64,000 nucleotides of DNA from Microbacterium pygmaeum (GTDB lineage Bacteria; Actinomycetota; Actinomycetes; Actinomycetales; Microbacteriaceae). Both the position numbers and the translations under genes were made by a program. The stretch spans positions 1,984,001 to 2,048,000 of the forward strand of contig NZ_LT629692.1 in assembly GCF_900100885.1 (NCBI RefSeq). Direction: 5' to 3'. Below are positions 25,744 through 34,350 of the stretch, one piece after another; position 1 is the first letter of the stretch; every line of letters begins with the position of its first letter. The notes below the pieces were generated by a model. The model had not been told where the DNA came from, searched no databases, and saw nothing but the letters and a program-made list of their open reading frames with translations.

Positions 25744-27555
25744 ATGGCGCATCTTCTCGGGGCCGAGGCCCTGCAACTCGAATTCCCCACCCGCATCATC
25801 TTCGACTCCGTCTCACTCGGGGTCGACGAGGGCGACCGCATCGGCGTGGTGGGACGCAACGGCGACGGCAAGTCCAGTCTCCTCGCGATGCTCGCCGGTC
25901 GACTCGAGCCGAATTCGGGCCGTGTGACAGTGCGGCGCGGCGTCGACGTCGGCGTGCTCGACCAGGGCGACACCCTCGATGACGCCGACACCGTCGCATC
26001 CGCCGTCGTGGGCGACCTGCCCGAGCACGAGTGGGCAGGCGACCCCCGAGTCCGCGACGTCACCGCCGGTCTCCTCGCCGGTTTCGACTGGCACGCATCG
26101 ATCTCGTCCCTTTCGGGAGGTCAGCGGCGCCGGGTCTCGCTCGCGAAGCTGCTCATCGGCGACCACGACGTGCTCATGCTCGACGAGCCCACGAACCACC
26201 TCGACGTGGAGGCGATCGCGTGGCTGGCCGACCACCTCAAGCGTCGCTGGTCGACCACCTCCGGGGCGCTGCTGGTCGTGACCCACGACCGGTGGTTCCT
26301 CGATGAGGTCTGCACCCGCACGTGGGAGGTGCACGACCGCATCGTCGAGCCGTTCGACGGCGGGTACGCCGCGTACATCCTGCAACGGGTGGAGCGCGAT
26401 CGGATGGCGGCATCGTCGGAGGCGAAGCGGCAGAACCTGGCGAAGAAGGAACTGGCGTGGCTGCGCCGCGGCGCCCCCGCGCGCACGTCGAAGCCGCAGT
26501 TCCGCATCGACGCGGCCAATGCGCTCATCGCCGACGTTCCCGAGATCCGCGACCCGGTCGCGCTGCGTTCGCTGGCGGTCTCGCGGCTCGGCAAGGACGT
26601 CGTCGACCTGCTGGATGCGTCGGTGACCTACCCGTCCACGGGCTCCGGGGCCGACACAGCTGTGCTGACCGACGTCGAGTGGCGCATCGCGCCGGGGGAG
26701 CGGACCGGCATCCTGGGCGTGAACGGCGCCGGCAAGTCCACGCTTCTCGGGCTCGTCTCCGGCACGGTGCTGCCCACCGGCGGCCGCGTCAAGCGCGGCA
26801 AGACCGTGAAGGTCGCCACCCTCACCCAGCGCCTCGATGAACTCGAGGAGCACCTGGACAGTCCGGTCCGCGTCGTCCTGGAGCGCCTGCGGACCACGTA
26901 CACGTTCGGTGCCGGCTCGAAGTCGCAGGAGCTCACGCCCGGCCAGCTGCTCGAGCGCATGGGCTTCACGAGCCCTCAGCTCTCCACGCCCGTCAAGGAC
27001 CTCTCCGGCGGCCAGAAGCGTCGGCTGCAGCTGCTGCTCGTCCTGCTCGACCAGCCCAACGTGCTGATCCTCGATGAGCCGACCAACGACCTGGACACCG
27101 ACATGCTCGCCGCCATCGAGGACCTCCTGGACTCCTGGCCGGGCACCCTTTTGGTCGTCTCCCATGACCGGTACTTCCTCGAGCGGGTCACCGATCAGCA
27201 GTACGCGATCCTCGACGGCCGACTGCGCCACCTCCCGGGAGGCGTCGACGAGTATCTCCGTCTGCGACACCGTCAGCAGGAGCAGAGCGCGGCCGGTCCG
27301 TCGGCATCGGTATCGGCCGCCCGCGCGTCGAGCCTGACCGGCAGCGAACTGCGGACCGCTCAGAAGGAGGTCTCGGCGATCGAGCGCCGCCTGGCCAAGC
27401 TCGACGCGCTGATCAACGCCGCCCATCAGAGCATCGCGGAACACGATCAGGACGACTACGAGGGCGTCGCGGCCCTGACCGGCAAGGTCGACGAGCTCCA
27501 GATCGAAGTCGCCGGCCTCGAAGAGCGCTGGCTGGAGCTGTCCGAACTGGTGTGA
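25744..27555 (+). CDS. ABC-F family ATPase (Uup/EttA-like)
   Basis: This 603-residue soluble protein has two ABC domains and no membrane segment, the hallmark of ABC-F ribosome-associated factors. Domain 1 has GRNGDGKSS, LSGGQRRRVSL and VLMLDEPTNHLD; domain 2 has GVNGAGKST, LSGGQKRRLQL and VLILDEPTNDLD. The linker contains EAKRQNLAKKELAWLRRG, and the C-terminal 70 residues form a Uup-like coiled coil (ERRLAKLDALINAAHQS). A PSTGSGA repeat insertion sits at the start of domain 2. ATG 25744 follows GGGAGG, with TAGCCT upstream. Roles in translation or antibiotic protection are possible. Confidence 0.93.
   Translation: MAHLLGAEALQLEFPTRIIFDSVSLGVDEGDRIGVVGRNGDGKSSLLAMLAGRLEPNSGRVTVRRGVDVGVLDQGDTLDDADTVASAVVGDLPEHEWAGDPRVRDVTAGLLAGFDWHASISSLSGGQRRRVSLAKLLIGDHDVLMLDEPTNHLDVEAIAWLADHLKRRWSTTSGALLVVTHDRWFLDEVCTRTWEVHDRIVEPFDGGYAAYILQRVERDRMAASSEAKRQNLAKKELAWLRRGAPARTSKPQFRIDAANALIADVPEIRDPVALRSLAVSRLGKDVVDLLDASVTYPSTGSGADTAVLTDVEWRIAPGERTGILGVNGAGKSTLLGLVSGTVLPTGGRVKRGKTVKVATLTQRLDELEEHLDSPVRVVLERLRTTYTFGAGSKSQELTPGQLLERMGFTSPQLSTPVKDLSGGQKRRLQLLLVLLDQPNVLILDEPTNDLDTDMLAAIEDLLDSWPGTLLVVSHDRYFLERVTDQQYAILDGRLRHLPGGVDEYLRLRHRQQEQSAAGPSASVSAARASSLTGSELRTAQKEVSAIERRLAKLDALINAAHQSIAEHDQDDYEGVAALTGKVDELQIEVAGLEERWLELSELV
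26629..26652. repeat. REP-like repeat embedded in the ABC-F gene
   Basis: A 24-bp stretch with CCGTCCACGGGCTCCGGGGC encodes PSTGSGA between YGD-like strand VTY and the second ABC domain. It matches the tatD copy at about 19 of 24 positions by eye. Confidence 0.5.
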
Positions 27556-27582
27556 CCATCGCGAGTGGTCCGCGGGCGCAGG

Positions 27583-28110
27583 TCAGTGGATCGCGTACTC
27601 CAGCAGCACGATGATCAGGCCCAGCGCGGCGGTCCCCGCGGCTCCGAGCAGTCGGATCAGCGGGTGCGCGCCGCGCCGCCAGTACGCGATGTACCCGAGG
27701 ATGCCCAGAACGACGACCGTGGCCCACATGCTCGCCTCGTACGCGTCATCGGGCGGCACCGCCTGCATTCCGCAGACGATGAGGACGATCGTCGCCGGGA
27801 TCGCGGCGTAGAGCATCCCAGCGGCGTGCTGCATCGCCTGCAGCGTCGCCCGCACGAGCCCGTGCTCGCCGTGGTCGGTCAGCGTGTGGGCGAACACGTG
27901 CGCGATGTAGAACACCAGCAGGGTCCACAGCGCCGTATCGAGCATGTCCCAGGCATCATGCGCATGATCGGACTCGATCGTGATGAAGGCCGCGAACACG
28001 ATCAGCCCGTAGATCGCCGCCGCAGTGCGGAACCGGGTCTCCAGCCACAGGCCGACCCGGCGGGCCAGCGGCGGTCTCCCGCCGGGCTGGACGGCCGCAC
28101 CCCCGGTCAC
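27583..28110 (-). CDS. Small polytopic membrane protein, MarR-linked
   Basis: This 175-residue protein has about five hydrophobic segments: AAAIYGLIVFAAFITIE, LWTLLVFYIAHVFAHTL, GMLYAAIPATIVLIVCG, ASMWATVVVLGILGYIAY and LGAAGTAALGLIIVLLEYAI. Histidines and acids near the first two segments (ESDHAHDAWD, AHTLTDHGEHG) could bind metal or protons. I do not recognise a named family. GTG 28110 overlaps the stop of the upstream MarR gene (GTGA), so it is translated with that regulator and is its likely target. Confidence 0.78.
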   Translation of the reverse strand: MTGGAAVQPGGRPPLARRVGLWLETRFRTAAAIYGLIVFAAFITIESDHAHDAWDMLDTALWTLLVFYIAHVFAHTLTDHGEHGLVRATLQAMQHAAGMLYAAIPATIVLIVCGMQAVPPDDAYEASMWATVVVLGILGYIAYWRRGAHPLIRLLGAAGTAALGLIIVLLEYAIH

Positions 28111-28604
28111 GTGTCGAACCCCAGGCTCAGCTTGCGCAGGAGCCCCGCGAGGCGGTCCCGGTCGCCGCGGGACAATGTGCCCAGCAGGAGCGCCTCGGCG
28201 TCCACGAGGCGCGTGATCGCGGCATCCACTCTCGTGCGTCCCTCGTTGGTGAGCGTGACCAGGACGCTGCGGCCGTCGTCCGGGTCGGCGACGCGCCGAA
28301 CGAGCCGGCGTCCCACGAGTCGGTCGATCCGGTTGGTCATCGTGCCGCTGGAGACCAGCGTCTGCTGCAGCAGCTGTTTCGGGCTCAGCTGGAACGGGTC
28401 GCCTGCCCGCCGCAGCGCCGACAGCACGTCCCACTCCCACGGCTCGAGCTCACTGCGGCGGAACGCGTCGCGCCGGGCGCGGTCCAGGTGCCTCGAGAGC
28501 CGGTCGACGCGGGAGAGGACCTCCAGGGGCGAGAAGTCGAGGTCGGGCCGCTGGGCGATCCATGCCTCCACGATGCGGTCGACCTCGTCGGACTCTTGCG
28601 CCAT
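28107..28604 (-). CDS. MarR-family transcriptional regulator
   Basis: This 165-residue winged-helix regulator contains the MarR core: LEPWEWDVLSALRRAG, the recognition region LVSSGTMTNRIDRLV and wing VRRVADPDDGRSVLVTLT. A C-terminal helix pair provides dimerisation. ATG 28604 lies 6 bases after CATAAT on the minus strand, a leaderless start, and the promoter faces the tRNA-Gln promoter on the other strand. It probably controls itself and the membrane protein behind it; the ligand is unknown. Confidence 0.92.
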   Translation of the reverse strand: MAQESDEVDRIVEAWIAQRPDLDFSPLEVLSRVDRLSRHLDRARRDAFRRSELEPWEWDVLSALRRAGDPFQLSPKQLLQQTLVSSGTMTNRIDRLVGRRLVRRVADPDDGRSVLVTLTNEGRTRVDAAITRLVDAEALLLGTLSRGDRDRLAGLLRKLSLGFDT

Positions 28605-28642
28605 GACTTCATTATGTCGAGGGGCTGGCAGACTGGAGGACG

Positions 28643-28660
28643 GTCGCGTTTCCCCGCGAC
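28643..28660 (+). other. 6-bp hairpin immediately before tRNA-Gln
   Basis: GTCGCG (28643-28648) and CGCGAC (28655-28660) pair around the loop TTTCCC, ending two bases before the tRNA. A CAGACT -10-like box at 28629-28634 would start the transcript near 28641, so the hairpin would form the 5' leader removed by RNase P. Confidence 0.5.
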
Positions 28661-28662
28661 GG

Positions 28663-28734
28663 TCCGCCGTGGTGTAACGGCAGCACGACAGCCTTTGGAG
28701 CTGTTAGGCCCAGGTTCGAATCCTGGCGGCGGAG
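28663..28734 (+). tRNA. tRNA-Gln (anticodon UUG)
   Basis: A complete cloverleaf is readable: 7-bp acceptor stem TCCGCCG/CGGCGGA, anticodon loop CTTTGGA (anticodon TTG, decoding CAA), T-arm CCAGG-TTCGAAT-CCTGG and discriminator G at 28734. CCA is not encoded. The last tRNA base is one base away from the glmU start codon. Confidence 0.95.
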
Positions 28735-28735
28735 C

Positions 28736-30208
28736 ATGTCCGAGAACACCATCGTCCCTCCGCTCGCCGTCGTCATCCTCGCCGCCGGGCAGGGGACGCG
28801 CATGAAGTCCTCCCTGCCGAAGGTGCTCCACCGCATCGGCGGTCAGGCCCTGGTCGGGCACGTGCTGGACACGGCATACGCGCTCTCACCGGAGCGCGTG
28901 CTGCTGGTGGTCCGCCACGAGCGCGACCTCGTCGCCGGTGCGGTGCTGGATGTCGCGCCCGGCGTCATCGTCGTCGACCAGGACGAGATCCCCGGCACCG
29001 GACGCGCCGTCGAGGTCGCGCTGGAGCGCCTCGCGGACTTCGGCGGCGACGTCCTGGTCCTCAGCGGCGACGTGCCGCTGCTGGACGGCGAGACGCTCGC
29101 CAGGCTCCTGCAGGCCCACCGCGAGAGCGCGGCAGCGGTCACCCTGTTGAGCGCAGTCGTGGACGATGCGACCGGGTACGGCAGGGTGATCCGGGATGCC
29201 GCGGGAGACGTGCAGCGGATCGTGGAGCAGAAGGACGCCACGGCCGACGAGGCATCCGTCACCGAGATCAACGCGGGGGTCTACGTCTTCCAGTCCGCCC
29301 CCCTGCGCACCCATCTCCCGATGGTGGGCACCGCGAACACGCAGGGCGAGAAGTACCTGACCGACGTGGTCGCCCTGCTGCGCGATTCACGCCTGACCGT
29401 CACCGCGTCCGCGGCGCCCGACGCCGGGGCGGCGCTCGGAGTCAACGACCGCGTGCAGCTGTCGGATGCGGCTCGGCGGCTCAACGCCCGCACCGTCCGG
29501 CGCTGGCAACTGGAGGGTGCGAGCATCCTCGATCCTGCGACCACGTGGATCGATGTCACCGCGACCCTGGCCCCCGATGTGACCGTTCTGCCGAACACCC
29601 ACATCCTGCGGACGACGTCGATCGCAGCGGGGGCGACCGTCGGCCCCGACACGAGCCTGGTCGACTGCGAGGTGGGCGAGAACGCCACGGTCACCCGCAC
29701 CGATGCGACGCTGGCGGTGATCGGCGCCGGAGCCACCGTCGGACCCTTCGCCTACCTGCGCCCGGGCACCTACCTCGGCGACCGCGGCAAGATCGGCACC
29801 TTCGTCGAGACGAAGAACTCCACGATCGGTGCGCGCAGCAAGGTGCCGCACCTCTCCTACATCGGCGACACCACGATCGGCACGGGCGTGAACCTCGGCG
29901 CCGGCGCGATCACCGCCAACTACGACGACCTCACCAAGCACCGCACCGAGATCGGCGACGAGGTGCACACCGGCTCGCACAACGTCTTCGTGGCGCCCGT
30001 TAGGATCGGAGCAGGCGCGAAGACCGGAGCCGGAGCGGTGATCCGCAAGGATGTCCCTCCCGGCGCTCTGGCACTCAGCGTGGCCCCCCAGCGAAACGTC
30101 GAGGGGTGGGTCGAGACCAACAGGCCGGGTACCGGTGCGGCGGAGGTCGCCGCGCAGGCTCGGTCCGCACAGAAAGCGGACGATGGGGCGCAAGAGCAAG
30201 ACGGTTGA
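28736..30208 (+). CDS. glmU: Bifunctional UDP-GlcNAc pyrophosphorylase / glucosamine-1-phosphate acetyltransferase
   Basis: This 490-residue enzyme makes UDP-GlcNAc for peptidoglycan. The N-terminal nucleotidyltransferase domain has LAAGQGTRMKSSLPKVLH near residues 16-33, and the C-terminal left-handed beta-helix has the repeated hexapeptides ending in GSHNVFVAP and GAGAVIRKDVPPGAL. The Ala/Gln/Lys-rich tail is disordered. ATG 28736 is the only plausible start: it is one base after the tRNA-Gln end and has no Shine-Dalgarno, since the upstream bases are the tRNA acceptor stem. Processing of the tRNA would leave an almost leaderless glmU mRNA. The 3' end overlaps prs by 26 bp. Confidence 0.97.
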   Translation: MSENTIVPPLAVVILAAGQGTRMKSSLPKVLHRIGGQALVGHVLDTAYALSPERVLLVVRHERDLVAGAVLDVAPGVIVVDQDEIPGTGRAVEVALERLADFGGDVLVLSGDVPLLDGETLARLLQAHRESAAAVTLLSAVVDDATGYGRVIRDAAGDVQRIVEQKDATADEASVTEINAGVYVFQSAPLRTHLPMVGTANTQGEKYLTDVVALLRDSRLTVTASAAPDAGAALGVNDRVQLSDAARRLNARTVRRWQLEGASILDPATTWIDVTATLAPDVTVLPNTHILRTTSIAAGATVGPDTSLVDCEVGENATVTRTDATLAVIGAGATVGPFAYLRPGTYLGDRGKIGTFVETKNSTIGARSKVPHLSYIGDTTIGTGVNLGAGAITANYDDLTKHRTEIGDEVHTGSHNVFVAPVRIGAGAKTGAGAVIRKDVPPGALALSVAPQRNVEGWVETNRPGTGAAEVAAQARSAQKADDGAQEQDG

Positions 30209-31217
30209 TCTCGACCGCGACAACGACATCGCTCCCGGGCTGGTCGCCAAGACCAAGAAGCGACTCGTCGTGGCCGGCGGACGATCCCACCCCGACCTCT
30301 CCGCAGATGTGGCGACGGCACTGGGCACGCAGCTCGTGCCCACCGAGTACCGCACGTTCGCGTCCGGCGAGATCCTCACGCGGTTCGAGGTCTCGATCCG
30401 CGGCTGCGACTTCTTCCTGATCCAGAGCTTCGGTCCGCCGGTGAACGAGTGGCTCATGGAGACGCTGATCATGCTGGATGCCGCCAAGCGCGCGTCCGCC
30501 AAGCGGATCACCGTCGTCGCGCCGTACTACCCGTACTCGCGTCAGGACAAGAAGAGCCGTGGCCGCGAGCCGATCAGCGCACGCCTGGTGGCCGACCTCC
30601 TCAAGACGGCCGGCGCCGACCGCGTCATGAGCGTCGACCTGCACGCCGCCCAGATCCAGGGGTTCTTCGACGGCCCGGTCGATCACCTCTTCGCCAAGCC
30701 GGTGCTGCTGGAGTACTTCGAGCGAACCCTCTCGCCCGGTGACCGGTCCAAGCTCACCGTGGTCTCGCCCGACACCGGCCGGGTGCGGGTCGCCGACACG
30801 TGGTCGGACAGCCTCGGGGCGCCGCTCGCGATCATCCACAAGCGCCGCGACCCGAATGTCGCGAACCAGGTGACCGTCAACGAGATCGTCGGGCAGGTCG
30901 ACGGACGCGTCTGCCTGCTCGTGGACGACATGATCGACACCGGCGGCACGATCGTCAAGGCCGCCGAGGCCCTGAAGAACAGCGGCGCCGAGCGGGTCAT
31001 CGTGGCGGCCACGCACGCGATCTTCAGCGACCCGGCCGCTTCCCGCCTGCAGTCCGAGGCGATCGATGAGGTCGTCGTGACCGACACGGTGCCGATCCCG
31101 GCCGACAAGCGCTTCGCATCGCTGACCATCCTGCCGATCGCACCGCTCCTGGCACGCGCCATCCACGAGGTCTTCGAGGACGGCTCGGTCACCAGCATGT
31201 TCGACGGCGCGGCCTGA
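30183..31217 (+). CDS. prs: Ribose-phosphate pyrophosphokinase
   Basis: This 344-residue enzyme makes PRPP from ribose-5-phosphate and ATP for nucleotide, His and Trp synthesis. Motifs include YRTFASGEILTRFEVSIRG, the PPYYPYSRQDKK-type region (VVAPYYPYSRQDKK), and the PRPP loop LLVDDMIDTGGT. A 25-residue lysine/Asp-rich N-terminal extension precedes LVVAGGRSHPDL, common in actinobacterial Prs. ATG 30183 overlaps the glmU end by 26 bases in another frame, and translation is likely coupled. The operon tRNA-glmU-prs is conserved in the phylum. Confidence 0.96.
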   Translation: MGRKSKTVDLDRDNDIAPGLVAKTKKRLVVAGGRSHPDLSADVATALGTQLVPTEYRTFASGEILTRFEVSIRGCDFFLIQSFGPPVNEWLMETLIMLDAAKRASAKRITVVAPYYPYSRQDKKSRGREPISARLVADLLKTAGADRVMSVDLHAAQIQGFFDGPVDHLFAKPVLLEYFERTLSPGDRSKLTVVSPDTGRVRVADTWSDSLGAPLAIIHKRRDPNVANQVTVNEIVGQVDGRVCLLVDDMIDTGGTIVKAAEALKNSGAERVIVAATHAIFSDPAASRLQSEAIDEVVVTDTVPIPADKRFASLTILPIAPLLARAIHEVFEDGSVTSMFDGAA

Positions 31218-31233
31218 TCCGCTCCGAGCCCGT

Positions 31234-31255
31234 GTTCATAGCGGGTTCATAGCGT
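31234..31255 (+). promoter_or_regulatory. Tandem 11-bp direct repeats upstream of the flavoprotein operon
   Basis: GTTCATAGCGG and GTTCATAGCGT stand back to back (31234-31244, 31245-31255), one helical turn apart, the arrangement bound by OmpR/PhoB-type response regulators. A possible -10 (TAGCGT, 31285-31290) lies 30 bases downstream, and another TAGCGT is within the second repeat. A similar 11-bp-spaced pair is in front of the response-regulator gene at 36634. Confidence 0.6.
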
Positions 31256-31344
31256 GAACCGACGTGACGGCCATCTCGTGTCAATAGCGTGGAAGGCGTA
31301 CGCCGACCTGCCTCGATAGAGGGCACCGCAGAAGGAGGACCATC

Positions 31345-31845
31345 ATGATCCGCACCACCGCCGTACCCCGTCCCATCCGCACGTCCGCCGCGATCGCCGG
31401 AGTCGTCGGAGTGATCGCGCTCGCCGGTTGCGCGAGCACCACCACCGCCGAGCCCGCGACCGAGCCGACCGGCCAGTCGACGACATCCGCGTCCGGGCAG
31501 CCCACCGCCGACGCGTCGGCTTCGGCGGATGCAGGCGCGTCCACCAGCACCTACGCCGACGGCACGTACACGGCGGAGGGGTCGTACGCGACACCCGAAT
31601 CCGTCGAGTCGATCACCGTCACCGTCACGCTCGCCGACGACGTCATCACGGCGGTCGAGGTGACCGGCGACCCGCAGAAGCGCGAGTCCGAGCAGTATCA
31701 GGGCCAGTTCATCGGAGGCATCTCGGATGTCGTCGTCGGGCAGGACATCGACACGATCTCGGTGAGCCGCGTCGCCGGCTCGTCGCTGACCAGCGGTGGA
31801 TTCAACGAGGCCATCGACGCGATCAAGTCCGAAGCGGCGGCCTGA
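31345..31845 (+). CDS. FMN-binding-domain lipoprotein (covalent flavin carrier)
   Basis: This 166-residue secreted lipoprotein has a signal peptide ending ALAGC (Cys29), a Thr/Ser/Ala-rich linker to about residue 70, then one FMN_bind domain. The flavinylation motif, usually SGAT-like, reads AGSS at 144-147 followed by LTS, so Ser147 is the predicted acceptor of FMN from ApbE, whose gene follows directly. It should sit outside the membrane and carry electrons from the membrane reductase encoded two genes on. AAGGAGG stands six bases before ATG 31345. Tandem 11-bp repeats upstream suggest response-regulator control. The electron acceptor is not evident. Confidence 0.87.
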   Translation: MIRTTAVPRPIRTSAAIAGVVGVIALAGCASTTTAEPATEPTGQSTTSASGQPTADASASADAGASTSTYADGTYTAEGSYATPESVESITVTVTLADDVITAVEVTGDPQKRESEQYQGQFIGGISDVVVGQDIDTISVSRVAGSSLTSGGFNEAIDAIKSEAAA

Positions 31846-31849
31846 TCGC

Positions 31850-32776
31850 ATGGGCGCCGACCCGCGCACGGGCGGCACGGCGACGCAGACCGATCCGGCC
31901 CAGCCGGCGCTCTGGCGGTTCGAGGCGATCGGGACGCGCTGGGAGGTCGAGACCGCCGTGCCCCTCGACCGGCTCGTCCGCGATCGCGTCGGAGCGGTGA
32001 TCGACCGCTTCGACCGGGAGTGGTCGCGCTTCCGTCCGGATTCGCTCGTCTCCGAGCTGTCCGCCGGCGGCGCGGCGCCCGCTCCCGATGATGCCGTCGA
32101 CATGCTCGCCGCGTTCGCCGAGCTCTCGGACGCGACGGCTGGCGCGGTCAACCCGCTCGTGGGCCGGGCGCTGGAAGCGCGCGGCTACGACGCGGGATAC
32201 GGCTTCGTCGACCGCGGAGCGCAGGCCGCACCGCAGGACTGGCGGCGCGTGCTCGAATGGGACAACGGGATGCTGCGCCTGCACGAACCCGCCATGGTGG
32301 ACGTCGGCGCCCTGGGCAAGGGGCGTCTCGTCGACCGGGTGGTCGACGTGGTCGCCGAGTCCGTTCACGGCCAGATCGTCGTGGACGCCGGCGGCGATCT
32401 CGCCGTGCGCGGAGGACCGCAGCGCATCGGCCTGGAGCATCCGTACGACCCCACCCGGGCGATCGGCGTGGTGAAGGTGGCGGACGCGGCGCTGTGCGCA
32501 TCGGCCATCAACCGCCGCGCGTGGGGGGACGGGCTGCATCACGTGCTGGATGCCCGCACCGGCATCCCCGTGCGCACGATCGCTGCGACCTGGGCGATCG
32601 CGCCGAGCGCGATGCGGGCGGACGCGATCGCGACCGCGCTGTTCTTCGACGGCGGGCCGCAGCTGGCGCACGAGTGGGGCGTGGACTGGGTCCGCATGAC
32701 CACCGACGGGCGGGTCGAATGGTCGCCGGGATCGCAGGCCGAGCTGTTCACCCGTCCCGCTAGCGTGGAGGGATGA
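31850..32776 (+). CDS. apbE: FAD:protein FMN transferase (ApbE)
   Basis: This 308-residue enzyme attaches FMN from FAD to Ser/Thr of FMN_bind proteins. The core motifs are visible: RFDREWSRFRPDS, NPLVGRALEARGYD, VDVGALGKGRLVD, VDAGGDLAVRGG and the metal/substrate region HHVLDARTGIPV. There is no clear signal peptide, so it either acts inside before export or is anchored differently. ATG 31850 is 4 bases after the lipoprotein stop. Its own stop overlaps the next start (ATGA). Placement between carrier and reductase strongly supports flavinylation of the neighbouring lipoprotein. Confidence 0.93.
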   Translation: MGADPRTGGTATQTDPAQPALWRFEAIGTRWEVETAVPLDRLVRDRVGAVIDRFDREWSRFRPDSLVSELSAGGAAPAPDDAVDMLAAFAELSDATAGAVNPLVGRALEARGYDAGYGFVDRGAQAAPQDWRRVLEWDNGMLRLHEPAMVDVGALGKGRLVDRVVDVVAESVHGQIVVDAGGDLAVRGGPQRIGLEHPYDPTRAIGVVKVADAALCASAINRRAWGDGLHHVLDARTGIPVRTIAATWAIAPSAMRADAIATALFFDGGPQLAHEWGVDWVRMTTDGRVEWSPGSQAELFTRPASVEG

Positions 32777-34350
32777 GCATGCTCGCCGGTCTGACCGCTG
32801 TCTGGAATCGCGTGTTCGGCGTGCTCGGCCGCGTGTCGATGTACCGGCTGGTGCTCCTCGCTTTGGTCGCGCTGTCCGCGATCGCCCTGATCGTGTCGCT
32901 GTTCGGCCTGGTCGCGCCCACGCCGCTGGAGCTGATCGTCTCGATGGCGGTCCTGGCCGTCGTGTGCGTGGGCACTGATGCCGCGGCCCAGTCGATCCTG
33001 AAGCTGCCGTGGCGCATCGAGTCGTCGCTGATCACCGCATCGATCCTGCTCTTCGTGCTGCGCCCGACGCTGGATCCCGTCGCGCTGGCGGGCGTCGCGA
33101 TCGCGGCTGCCGCGGCATCCCTCTCCAAGTACCTCCTCGCCTGGCGAGGCCGCCACATCTTCAACCCGGCCGCCGTCGGGGCAACCGTCCTCACGCTGCT
33201 GAGCATCGCCGCTCCCGCCCTCGGCGCCTCCTCGTGGTGGGTGGGCACGCCCGTGCTGGCCGCGCCGGTGATCGTCCTTGGGCTGATCGTGCTGATGCGG
33301 ACCGAGAAGGTGCGCGTCATCGCGGTCTTCCTCGTGATCGCCGTCGCGGTCGGCGTCGTGCGCACATCGGTTCAGTACCAGGCGGCGGGACTGCCGATCG
33401 AGGCCGTCGACCTGCTGGGCCCGGTGCTGTGGTCCTCGCCGTTCCTGTTTCTCGGCGCCTTCATGCTCTCCGAGCCCCTGACCCTCCCGCCGCGCCGTTG
33501 GCAGCAGTTCACGGTCGCGGCCGTGGTGGGCGTCCTCGCCGGCTGGCCGATCGATCTCGTCGTGGTCAGCCTGGGCCAGGAACGGGCGCTGCTGATCGGC
33601 AACCTGGTCGCGTTCGCCTTCGCGTTCTCGGCGCGCTCGGCGGTGAAGCTCACGCTCCAGTCGCGGGCCGAGATCACCCCGACCGTGCAGGAGCTGACGT
33701 TCCGCACGCACCGGCCGCTGTCGTTCGTGCCCGGCCAGTACCTCGAGCTCGACGTGCCGCACAAGCACCCCGATGCCCGCGGCACGCGCCGCGAGTTCAG
33801 CATCGCCTCGGCTCCGCAAGAGCTGCCGACGCTGCGCGTCGCCTTCCGCGAGAGCCCCGGGGCCGCCACGAGGTCCTCGTACAAGCGCGCGCTCGCCGAG
33901 GTCGCGCCCGGCGACGACCTCGCGGTCACCGGCGTCTGGGGCGATTTCGTGCTGCCGAAGCGTTCGGGCAGCCCGGTGCTGATGGTCGCTGCCGGGATCG
34001 GCGTGACGCCGTTCGTGGCCCAGCTCAACTCGCTGCGCCTCGGCCAGGACGATCGGGACGTCGTGGTCGTCTACGTCGCATCCGAGGCGGCCGAACTCGC
34101 CTTCCGTCCCGAGTTGGAGGCATCCGGCGTTCCCGTCGTCGTCTTCACGCGCGACGAGCCGAGGGGCCTGCCGCGGCATTGGAGCTGGGCGCGCGGCGTC
34201 CGGCTCGACGCGGACGGCCTGCAGCAGGTCGTCCCCGACCTGGCGGCACGGCACGCGTACATCTCCGGCCCGCCGGGCCTGATCGCCGATCTCGCGCCGG
34301 CGCTGGAGAAGGCCCGGTCGATCACGACCGATGCCTTCAGCGGCTACTGA
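32773..34350 (+). CDS. Membrane oxidoreductase: NqrB/RnfD-like domain fused to ferredoxin-reductase domain
   Basis: This 525-residue protein has about eight to ten membrane segments in residues 20-295 with RHIFNPAAVGATVL, the NqrB/RnfD-type motif, followed by a cytosolic FNR-like module: FAD region FVPGQYLELDVP and RREFSIASAP, and NAD(P)H region MVAAGIGVTPFVAQL with the C-terminal ISGPPGLI. It should take electrons from NAD(P)H in the cytosol and pass them through the membrane to the external flavoprotein. ATG 32773 overlaps the apbE stop, has GGAGGG before it and also TAGCGT six bases upstream, so a separate leaderless transcript is possible. The 3' end overlaps the sensor kinase by 7 bp. 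Confidence 0.9.
   Translation: MSMLAGLTAVWNRVFGVLGRVSMYRLVLLALVALSAIALIVSLFGLVAPTPLELIVSMAVLAVVCVGTDAAAQSILKLPWRIESSLITASILLFVLRPTLDPVALAGVAIAAAAASLSKYLLAWRGRHIFNPAAVGATVLTLLSIAAPALGASSWWVGTPVLAAPVIVLGLIVLMRTEKVRVIAVFLVIAVAVGVVRTSVQYQAAGLPIEAVDLLGPVLWSSPFLFLGAFMLSEPLTLPPRRWQQFTVAAVVGVLAGWPIDLVVVSLGQERALLIGNLVAFAFAFSARSAVKLTLQSRAEITPTVQELTFRTHRPLSFVPGQYLELDVPHKHPDARGTRREFSIASAPQELPTLRVAFRESPGAATRSSYKRALAEVAPGDDLAVTGVWGDFVLPKRSGSPVLMVAAGIGVTPFVAQLNSLRLGQDDRDVVVVYVASEAAELAFRPELEASGVPVVVFTRDEPRGLPRHWSWARGVRLDADGLQQVVPDLAARHAYISGPPGLIADLAPALEKARSITTDAFSGY

Noticed and set aside
31250..31255. TAGCGT within the second 11-bp repeat as the sole promoter -10 of the flavoprotein gene
   Set aside because: A second TAGCGT at 31285 is equally good, so the start site could not be fixed from sequence.
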